7,908 nt of DNA, from the NCBI GenBank assembly GCA_027310975.1, contig DAICZV010000013.1, positions 9,489 to 17,396 of the forward strand, read 5' to 3'. Origin of the DNA: a bacterium (GTDB taxonomy: Bacteria; Patescibacteriota; Minisyncoccia; UBA6257; GWB1-50-10). This document shows positions 1 to 4,285 of this stretch, in pieces (the stretch's first letter is position 1; every line of letters starts with the position of its first letter). The notes beneath the pieces are model-generated. The model did not search any database. It was given only the letters and a program-made list of their open reading frames with translations, and was not told the DNA's origin. The translations under genes were made by a program, and so were the position numbers.

Positions 1-172
1 CTATTATTCCGCATTCCTTATGCTTGATTATTAACGCTTCGGTCAGCTCGCCATGGCCCGGACCGATCTCCAAAACGGTCTCGCCGCTTTGAATCGCGAG
101 TGCGCCGACAATCTTGCCGAGAATTGCTTTATCTTGGAGGAAGTTCTGGCCGAGGTGTTTTTTCGGTTTCAT
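1..172 (-). CDS. rsmA: 16S rRNA adenine dimethyltransferase RsmA/KsgA, N-terminal fragment (cut by window edge)
   Basis: The reverse strand reads 57 codons from an ATG at 172-170 to the window edge, so the C-terminal roughly 200 residues are outside. The N-terminus begins MKPKKHLGQNFLQD, the family hallmark, in which the K-x-LGQNFL segment contacts SAM and RNA. Residues 35-44 (EIGPGHGELT) are methyltransferase motif I, the SAM-binding glycine loop. The family dimethylates two adjacent adenosines in the 3'-terminal hairpin of 16S rRNA during late small-subunit assembly. The gene is divergent from the LysM gene. There is no Shine-Dalgarno sequence; instead a TATTAT hexamer lies 6 nt before the ATG, which points to a leaderless message. 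The enzyme identity is clear from the motifs. The only related possibility would be an Erm-type 23S methylase, which is less likely given the KKHLGQNFL start. Confidence 0.93.
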   Translation of the reverse strand, partial: MKPKKHLGQNFLQDKAILGKIVGALAIQSGETVLEIGPGHGELTEALIIKHKECGII

Positions 173-177
173 TGTTG

Positions 178-183
178 TATAAT
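178..183 (+). promoter_or_regulatory. Candidate -10 element for the LysM gene
   Basis: A perfect TATAAT lies on the plus strand, offset by one base from the minus-strand TATTAT of rsmA, so the same near-palindrome could open for both directions. No good -35 is visible upstream. Transcription would start near 190, which is 33 nt before the first in-frame ATG (223) of the LysM gene. Unlike the other genes in the window, this one would therefore carry a short leader, unless it begins at a non-AUG codon. Confidence 0.45.
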
Positions 184-184
184 A
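179..184 (-). promoter_or_regulatory. -10 element of rsmA (leaderless type)
   Basis: On the minus strand the hexamer TATTAT (5 of 6 to TATAAT) is followed by ACAACA and then the rsmA ATG. With a usual -10 to +1 distance, transcription would begin at or within a base or two of the start codon. No strong -35 is visible; TTGGAT at 204-209 is a weak candidate with a 19-nt spacer. The site is seen in sequence; its use is inferred. Confidence 0.55.
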
Positions 185-222
185 CCCCCATTCGTACGAT
201 CCTATCCAATTTGACGCCTCGC

Positions 223-840
223 ATGAGGAGGGTTGTTAAAACATCGGTCTTTTGGCCGCTTCTTTTGGTTGTCGGCCTTATCTTGGCGCACGTTGTGTCG
301 CTCAACCTCGCCTCCCCGAAGGCCGGCGTGCACACCGCTTCCGAAATCGCGAGTTTCGGCCGGCTGTTGGAAGCTCCGTTCTTATTGCCGGATGCCATGG
401 CGAGCGGCGCTTCGGGGATCCAGGTTCAAACATCAACGTCCGCAAGCGACATTTTCGGGTCTATGGTTTTAACCGCCGACACTGCGGCTTTTGGCGGCGC
501 GAACCCCTTAAGCAATCTAAAACCCGTCGGGGGCGGTATTAAAACGTATGTTGTGAAGCGCGGCGACACCATCACGTCCCTAGCCAAGCGCTTCGGTATC
601 AGCACCAGCACCGTTTTATCGGCCAATCCCGGGGTGTCTGACCCGCTCAAAACCGGCGCTAAATTGATCATTCTCCCCGTTTCCGGCATCGCTTATTCCG
701 TAATGTCCGGGGACACGCTCGCCTCAATTGCGAGCCGTTTCGGCGTTGACCAAGGATTGATTCAGAAATATAACGCCGATTTGACGAATATCCTTTCGGC
801 CGGAAACGGAACGCTGGTCCTGCCGTACGTTACTCGTTAA
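223..840 (+). CDS. Membrane-anchored or exported protein with two LysM domains
   Basis: The product is 205 aa from the ATG at 223. Residues 1-7 are basic and residues 8-28 form one hydrophobic segment (FWPLLLVVGLILAHVV and following), a signal anchor or uncleaved signal peptide. Residues 30-105 are a low-complexity spacer. LysM domain 1 spans about 108-151 (YVVKRGDTITSLAKRFGIS through LIILP) and LysM 2 about 157-200 (YSVMSGDTLASIASRFGV through LVLP). Both carry the xxGDTxxxIAxRF signature that binds the N-acetylglucosamine backbone of peptidoglycan. The protein stops right after LysM 2. LysM proteins often carry an M23 or other wall-hydrolase domain, but none is present, so it may be a wall-binding adaptor rather than an enzyme. 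The frame is open further upstream, but earlier ATGs would run into rsmA and destroy the membrane-segment-first layout. No Shine-Dalgarno sequence precedes 223. Domain identity is firm; role and exact start are not. Confidence 0.88.
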   Translation: MRRVVKTSVFWPLLLVVGLILAHVVSLNLASPKAGVHTASEIASFGRLLEAPFLLPDAMASGASGIQVQTSTSASDIFGSMVLTADTAAFGGANPLSNLKPVGGGIKTYVVKRGDTITSLAKRFGISTSTVLSANPGVSDPLKTGAKLIILPVSGIAYSVMSGDTLASIASRFGVDQGLIQKYNADLTNILSAGNGTLVLPYVTR

Positions 841-2374
841 CCCTTATTCTATATTGGAACGCCTCGGCGAGGTGGTCCTTTTCCACGTGCGCGGCGCCGG
901 CAAGGTCGGCAATCGTCCGCGCGACCTTGAGCGTCCGGTAGTATCCGCGGGCCGAGACGAAGTTCTTCGCCACCCATTCTTTAAGGAACTCCTCGGCCTC
1001 GGGCGTGAGGGCGGCCATTTCGTCGGTGAGTTTTGACGACATCTCGGAATTGGTGCGGACTCTCGGCACGGTTTCCCGGAACCGTTCATTTTGAATTTCG
1101 CGCGCCCGCGCGATTTTTTGTTTGGCGCGCCGCTCCTCTTTTTCGCCCCCGGCGGCCAGAGTCAGTTCGTCGGATGCCACGCGCGGAACGTTGAGCTGGA
1201 TATCAACGCGGTCCAAAAACGGCCCCGATATTTTCTTCGTATAACGCAGAACTTCGTTCGCCGTGCAGCGACATTCCCGTTCCGGGTCGCCGAAGTAGCC
1301 GCAAGGACAAGGGTTCATTGCGGCAACCAAAATGAACTTAGCCGGGAACCGGAGAACCGATTTTGCCCGGGCAATCACGACGCCACCGCTTTCCAGGGGC
1401 TGGCGCAAACCCTCAATGACATCACGGTGGAATTCCGGTATCTCGTCCAGGAAGAGCACGCCGCGATGAGCCAGACTGATCTCGCCCGGTTTGGGGTTCG
1501 CTCCGCCGCCCAATATCGCGACGACCGAGGCCGTGTGGTGCGGCGCCCGGAACGGCCGAAAATCAATAAGAGGTTCCCGATATCCCGTGAGGCCGGCGGC
1601 GCTCCAGATCTCGGTGGTCTCTATCGCCTCTTCCAATGTGGGCGCCGGGAGAAGCGAAGCGATGGCCTCGGCGAGCATGGTTTTGCCGGTGCCCGGCGGC
1701 CCGGAAAATAGGATATTGTGCCCGCCGGCGGCAGCCACCGTGAGAGCCCGCTTAGCTGCCGCCTGGCCTTTGATTTCGCCAAGGCGCACGAGGGCGGGAG
1801 TCGGCCGCGGAGCGAATACCGATGAATTAAACGGAGGAACTGCCGCTATCCCTTCCAAATGAGAGATTAGTTCCCCGAGCGTGCCGATGCCGAAGACCCG
1901 CACCGCGCTCACGATGGCCGCTTCCGCGGCGTTCTGGACGGGCAGAAAAATATTTTTAATGCCGAGACGGCGGGTAAGTAATGCGGCATTCAATGCTCCG
2001 GAAACCGGCCGGAGCGTTCCGTCCAAAGAAAGTTCGCCGATGAAGAGGCATTCCTCGGTCCGGAAAACGTTCAACTGTTCGCTCGCGAGAAGATAAGAGA
2101 CGGCAATCGGCAAATCAAAGCGCGAGCCGACCTTCTTCACGTCCGCCGGCGCCAGATTAACGGTAATGCGCCGGTTTTCCTTAGTGGGCGGCTTAATACC
2201 CGAGTTCTTAAGCGCGGAATTCACCCGTTCTTTGGCCTCCGAGACAGCCTTGTCGGCCAAGCCGACGATGTTGAACGAATGAAGGCCGACATTTAAGTCG
2301 GCCTCCACTTCTACGAGTTCAGCTTTAATACCCTCAAGCTCCGCCGAATATATCTTCGGCACCGCCCTCCCCAT
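830..2374 (-). CDS. comM: ComM/YifB-type AAA+ ATPase (Mg-chelatase-like), branch-migration helicase
   Basis: The product is 514 aa, full length for the family. Residues about 6-175 are the Lon-protease-like N-terminal fold (KIYSAELEGIKAELVEVEADL, then FNIVGLADKAVSEAKERV). The AAA+ core follows: Walker A GPPGTGKT at 225-232, FRAPHHTAS at 275-283, Walker B VLFLDEIPEF at 306-315, sensor-1 Asn354, and an arginine finger in GPFLDRVDI (Arg389). Cys356, 358, 368 and 370 sit in the NPCPCGY...CRC insert. The C-terminal chelatase-family helix bundle ends the protein (SARGYYRTLKVARTIADL near 474-491). Characterised ComM forms hexamers that extend heteroduplex during natural transformation; it does not insert magnesium despite the annotation name. 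Upstream is the dksA-like gene on the same strand, 36 bp away. The 3' end overlaps the convergent LysM gene by 11 bp. The start is either ATG 2374 (leaderless) or GTG 2362, which has GGGGAGG just before it. Confidence 0.96.
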   Translation of the reverse strand: MGRAVPKIYSAELEGIKAELVEVEADLNVGLHSFNIVGLADKAVSEAKERVNSALKNSGIKPPTKENRRITVNLAPADVKKVGSRFDLPIAVSYLLASEQLNVFRTEECLFIGELSLDGTLRPVSGALNAALLTRRLGIKNIFLPVQNAAEAAIVSAVRVFGIGTLGELISHLEGIAAVPPFNSSVFAPRPTPALVRLGEIKGQAAAKRALTVAAAGGHNILFSGPPGTGKTMLAEAIASLLPAPTLEEAIETTEIWSAAGLTGYREPLIDFRPFRAPHHTASVVAILGGGANPKPGEISLAHRGVLFLDEIPEFHRDVIEGLRQPLESGGVVIARAKSVLRFPAKFILVAAMNPCPCGYFGDPERECRCTANEVLRYTKKISGPFLDRVDIQLNVPRVASDELTLAAGGEKEERRAKQKIARAREIQNERFRETVPRVRTNSEMSSKLTDEMAALTPEAEEFLKEWVAKNFVSARGYYRTLKVARTIADLAGAAHVEKDHLAEAFQYRIRVNE

Positions 2375-2380
2375 GCATTG

Positions 2381-2389
2381 ATTTTAACA
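2381..2389 (-). promoter_or_regulatory. Extended -10 promoter of comM
   Basis: The minus strand reads TGT-TAAAAT, an extended -10 (TGn plus a 5-of-6 hexamer), then CAATGC and the comM ATG at 2374. The -35 region is poor (CGCCGA at 17-nt spacing), as expected for an extended -10 promoter. The predicted start point falls at the ATG. Read-through from the dksA-like gene is also possible, because no terminator is seen in the 36-bp gap. Confidence 0.6.
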
Positions 2390-2410
2390 TACGAGGGGGG
2401 CGTTCGGCGT

Positions 2411-2755
2411 TCACTTTTTGCTGACCGCTTTCAGTTTGCAGTCGCGACAGAGCAGGGATTCAGGGTTCACCTTTAAAAGTTCGCCGTCTATCTTCGCACC
2501 GCAATTTTCGCAGACGCCGTAAGTACCGGACGCGATCTTGCCGAGAGCCTTCTCTATCTGTTCTAAGCGCGCGTCTTGCGATTTTTTAACGCTCAAATAA
2601 TTGCCCATTTCTTCGGATTCGTCCGACTCCTCCTCGCCATGGTCAATATCATCGCCGAAATCCAGCGTCTCTTTGAACCGTGCCATATCCTTTTCTATGA
2701 CGGCCTTCTCCGCGAGCAGGCGTTTTTCCGCTTCTTTCAATTCGTCTTTGTTCAT
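2411..2755 (-). CDS. TraR/DksA-family C4 zinc-finger protein
   Basis: The product is 114 aa. Two charged helices (about residues 3-30 and 52-76) should form a coiled-coil hairpin. The C-terminal zinc finger is CENC (Cys82, Cys85) and CRDC (Cys103, Cys106), with the family context GTYGVCENCG and LLCRDCK. DksA-type proteins insert the coiled coil into the RNA polymerase secondary channel and modulate rRNA and amino-acid promoters, usually with ppGpp. The tip here is very acidic (GDDIDHGEEESDESEE). It keeps a DxxD pair (Asp35, Asp38) like the DksA tip, but Gly40 stands where DksA has Ala. It is shorter than E. coli DksA (151 aa) and longer than TraR (about 73 aa), a size common for short DksA-like proteins. 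The stop is TGA. The gene has its own promoter upstream and lies 36 bp before comM. Family is firm; the regulatory target is unknown. Confidence 0.92.
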   Translation of the reverse strand: MNKDELKEAEKRLLAEKAVIEKDMARFKETLDFGDDIDHGEEESDESEEMGNYLSVKKSQDARLEQIEKALGKIASGTYGVCENCGAKIDGELLKVNPESLLCRDCKLKAVSKK

Positions 2756-2761
2756 AACGCG

Positions 2762-2790
2762 ATTTTACCACTTTTTAACCCCACAATCAA
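2762..2790 (-). promoter_or_regulatory. Promoter of the dksA-like gene (-35 and extended -10)
   Basis: The minus strand has TTGATT (2790-2785) as -35, a 17-nt spacer, and TGG-TAAAAT as an extended -10 (hexamer 2767-2762). Six bases (CGCGTT) separate the hexamer from the ATG at 2755, so the message would be leaderless or nearly so. No Shine-Dalgarno sequence exists. The -35 directly abuts the T run that ends the palindrome of the upstream gene. Confidence 0.7.
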
Positions 2791-2979
2791 AAAAGCGTTT
2801 CCTGACGTCGCTAAGAAAACCGTCTCGCAGGTCTTCAGACTCCGAGAGTCATCAGACTCGAGGAGCCGAGCGGGCATGGTTCCTGAGCCGCGTCGAAGGA
2901 GAGCGAGGCCGAGAGCGAGCGGCCAAACCACGCTGGGGTTTGGCATAGCGTGTTTTCGTGTGATGTCAGGAAACGCTTT
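2789..2979 (-). terminator. Terminator-like end of the membrane-protein transcript
   Basis: Read on the minus strand, the outer stem of the palindrome closes with GTCAGGAAACGC and runs directly into TTTTTT (2794-2789), the signature of an intrinsic terminator. The gene's TAA stop lies 4 nt before the stem begins. The oddity is the 150-nt interior, far larger than a normal terminator loop, so the outer stem would have to form late or after the inner hairpins. The dksA-like promoter begins immediately downstream, which makes termination here plausible. Confidence 0.45.
2792..2979. repeat. 188-bp imperfect palindrome (terminal inverted repeats, branched interior)
   Basis: The ends match as inverted repeats. 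The first 18 bp, AAAGCGTTTCCTGACGTC at 2792-2809, recur as AAAGCGTTTCCTGACATC on the minus strand from 2979 to 2962, with one difference. A second complementary block, GAAAAC/GTTTTC, continues the stem after a small internal loop. The interior holds further hairpins: GCCAAACC/GGTTTGGC at 2922-2929 and 2937-2944 (8 bp, 7-nt loop) and overlapping GACTC/GAGTC repeats near 2840-2870. The rest is rich in GAGCG-like repeats and has no credible gene. It could be a MITE-like or REP-like insertion, or one large structured 3' UTR. It fills most of the 228-bp gap between the membrane-protein and dksA-like genes. Confidence 0.8.
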
Positions 2980-2983
2980 GACC

Positions 2984-4141
2984 TTAAAGTTTGCTCAAGG
3001 CGTCCTTGAACCCGGCGTAGGATGTGCTGATGACGAGGTTATTTCCGGACCAGCCGTAGTTCAACGAATTACCGCTTGAGAACGAGAGATAGCGGTTCGT
3101 GATGCCGCTCGTGCTGCCCGACTTCCATGTGCCCGGCGTGCCCGGGTCGGTCGCAAAGACGCCGGTCCAATTCGTGTTCGCTTCAAAGGCCTGATTGAAG
3201 GCGGCTTTAACGGCGGCCAGACTTGAGCTCGCGTTCACGGCCGTAACGTACCCGAGCCACTGCGTGCCGCTTGCATCAACATAGACGAATCCGGCCGTAC
3301 CTTGGTCGTTCCAAACGTTTTGCAAGGCCGGAGAGTTTAGGTTAAGCCCGAAGACGGTCTGGATGATGCTCGCGAACCCGACCGGATTGCCGGATTGGTC
3401 TTCGTAGGCCACCTCAACCAGTTTCGGCGCATTCACGGACGATACATTCAAACCGGCGATGGTTGCTCCGGTCGCGACGGTGGTCGCCGTCACGCTCTCA
3501 TCGGCCGGAGTTTTAAAAAGCGAAACATGGGATTGCGGTGTGGCTGGCGCGGTCGTTGTCGCCGTGGTGGTCGCCGTTGTCGTGGCCACCGGCGCGGTCG
3601 TCGTTGCCGGAGCCGCTGGCTCAATGGGATTTCCGGCCGGCGGCGTTTGGTTGGTCGTGACCGGCTGAACTGTCGGAGTCGCGAAGAACATCGGATAGAT
3701 GACGAAGTAGCCCAGGATCGCGAGACCCACGATGATTATCAATGTGATGATGAGCGCGAAGACGCCCTTGCCGCCTTTTTTCGGGGCGGGCATCGGCGAA
3801 GGGGAGCCGGTGCCGCTCCCGGGCGCGCCCACGACGGGCGGCGTCGGTCCGCCAAAATCCATCTGCGGCAAATCAAACCCGGAGGGACTGCTGGCCGGTT
3901 CTTTCATGGCCATTCCCGCCGGCGGCGGAGGCGGCGTCGGAGCGCCGGAAGGAACGTAGGGCTTGGGCGTTTCCCCGGTCTTGATCGCTCCGAGATCGGA
4001 GTTCATCGTGCGGACGCCGAAATTAGGCGCTCCACCCGGCGGCGTGCCCGCGCCGCTCTGCTTTACCATCGGCGATTCTCCCTCACCCGTTCCGAGCGGC
4101 TGGCCGAAACCAGGCCCGGCATTAAAAGTATCGTTTGCCAT
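2984..4141 (-). CDS. Single-pass membrane protein with Gly/Pro-rich cytoplasmic region and unknown external domain
   Basis: The product is 385 aa from the ATG at 4141 (MANDTFNAGPGFG). Residues 1-125 are disordered, rich in Gly, Pro and Ser, with a run of Pro near 68-75. KKGGK at 121-125 precedes one strong membrane helix (about 127-153, VFALIITLIIIVGLAILGYF), so the topology should be N-in, C-out. Residues 155-203 are a Pro/Ala/Thr linker typical of surface proteins. Residues 204-385 form a folded domain with aromatic, beta-rich patches (GFVYVDASGTQWLGYV, NYGWSGNNLVISTS) ending in AGFKDALSKL. I recognise no named family; it resembles the hypothetical anchored proteins of Parcubacteria in layout only. 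An upstream in-frame ATG (4186) would place the TATAAT promoter inside the coding region, so 4141 is preferred. No partner can be inferred from neighbours, and palindromes flank both ends. Confidence 0.85.
   Translation of the reverse strand: MANDTFNAGPGFGQPLGTGEGESPMVKQSGAGTPPGGAPNFGVRTMNSDLGAIKTGETPKPYVPSGAPTPPPPPAGMAMKEPASSPSGFDLPQMDFGGPTPPVVGAPGSGTGSPSPMPAPKKGGKGVFALIITLIIIVGLAILGYFVIYPMFFATPTVQPVTTNQTPPAGNPIEPAAPATTTAPVATTTATTTATTTAPATPQSHVSLFKTPADESVTATTVATGATIAGLNVSSVNAPKLVEVAYEDQSGNPVGFASIIQTVFGLNLNSPALQNVWNDQGTAGFVYVDASGTQWLGYVTAVNASSSLAAVKAAFNQAFEANTNWTGVFATDPGTPGTWKSGSTSGITNRYLSFSSGNSLNYGWSGNNLVISTSYAGFKDALSKL
3542..3607 (-). repeat. Low-complexity Ala/Thr-coding tract
   Basis: These 22 codons (residues 179-200 of the membrane protein) are almost only Thr and Ala, with repeated GTCGTTGTCGCC-like units on the plus strand. 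Such tracts expand and contract readily and give a flexible, possibly glycosylatable stalk outside the membrane. The repeat is in frame, so length changes in threes would be tolerated. Confidence 0.7.
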
Positions 4142-4148
4142 TAGCTTT

Positions 4149-4157
4149 ATTATAGCA
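4149..4157 (-). promoter_or_regulatory. Extended -10 promoter of the membrane-protein gene
   Basis: The minus strand reads TGC-TATAAT, a perfect extended -10, followed by seven bases (AAAGCTA) and the ATG at 4141. No -35 match is seen at 16-18 nt. This sets the start at 4141 rather than 4186 and predicts a leaderless message. Confidence 0.72.
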
Positions 4158-4193
4158 AAGCCGCCAACGAGGCGGGCTGTGGACATTGCATTG

Positions 4194-4282
4194 AACCTAT
4201 AGCGCGCATGTTCTGCCAGGAGGGTTAGACTTGGCCAAGCGGCCCGGAGCGCCCGACTGGCGGGACATGCGTGCTATAGGTT
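4194..4282. repeat. 89-bp palindromic element with 26-bp arms
   Basis: The left arm (4194-4219, AACCTATAGCGCGCATGTTC...) pairs over all 26 positions with the right arm (4257-4282). Twenty-three pairs are Watson-Crick and the other three are G-U on the plus-strand RNA; on the minus strand those three become A-C mismatches. The 37-nt interior (4220-4256) contains the perfect palindrome CTTGGCCAAG (4230-4239) and a GGCC/GGCC pair. It starts 3 nt after the pnp stop codon. On the plus strand it is followed by the T-rich run TTTATCTATTTTTC, but on the minus strand it has no T run. It could be a MITE-like unit, an RNA-processing or stability hairpin after pnp, or a terminator of antisense RNA. No clear target-site duplication flanks it. 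Confidence 0.85.
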
Positions 4283-4285
4283 TAT

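Noticed and set aside
211..240. TTGACG (211-216) with GTTAAA about 18 nt later as a promoter for the LysM gene
   Set aside because: The start point would fall after the ATG at 223, and the next in-frame ATG is beyond the membrane segment, so the product would lose its anchor.
1091..1711. Open plus-strand frame of 206 codons opposite comM
   Set aside because: It lies wholly antisense to the conserved AAA+ core, has no recognisable domain and no start signal. G+C-rich genes commonly leave such open frames on the other strand.
2375..2410. Terminator or small RNA between the dksA-like gene and comM
   Set aside because: The 36 bp contain a C run and a short AACGCC direct repeat but no stem-loop followed by T.
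2752..2946. Minus-strand frame of 64 codons inside the 188-bp palindrome
   Set aside because: It is made of the palindrome itself plus the dksA-like promoter region, and has no start signal or recognisable domain.
3395..4144. Open plus-strand frame of 249 codons opposite the membrane-protein gene
   Set aside because: It translates to Arg/Gly-rich sequence typical of the reverse of Pro/Ala/Thr codons. The opposite strand has a coherent membrane-protein layout and a promoter.
4139..4186. Upstream ATG (4186) as start of the membrane protein
   Set aside because: It would translate through the TGC-TATAAT promoter element and add an odd 15-residue extension; the ATG at 4141 is correctly placed 7 nt after that element.
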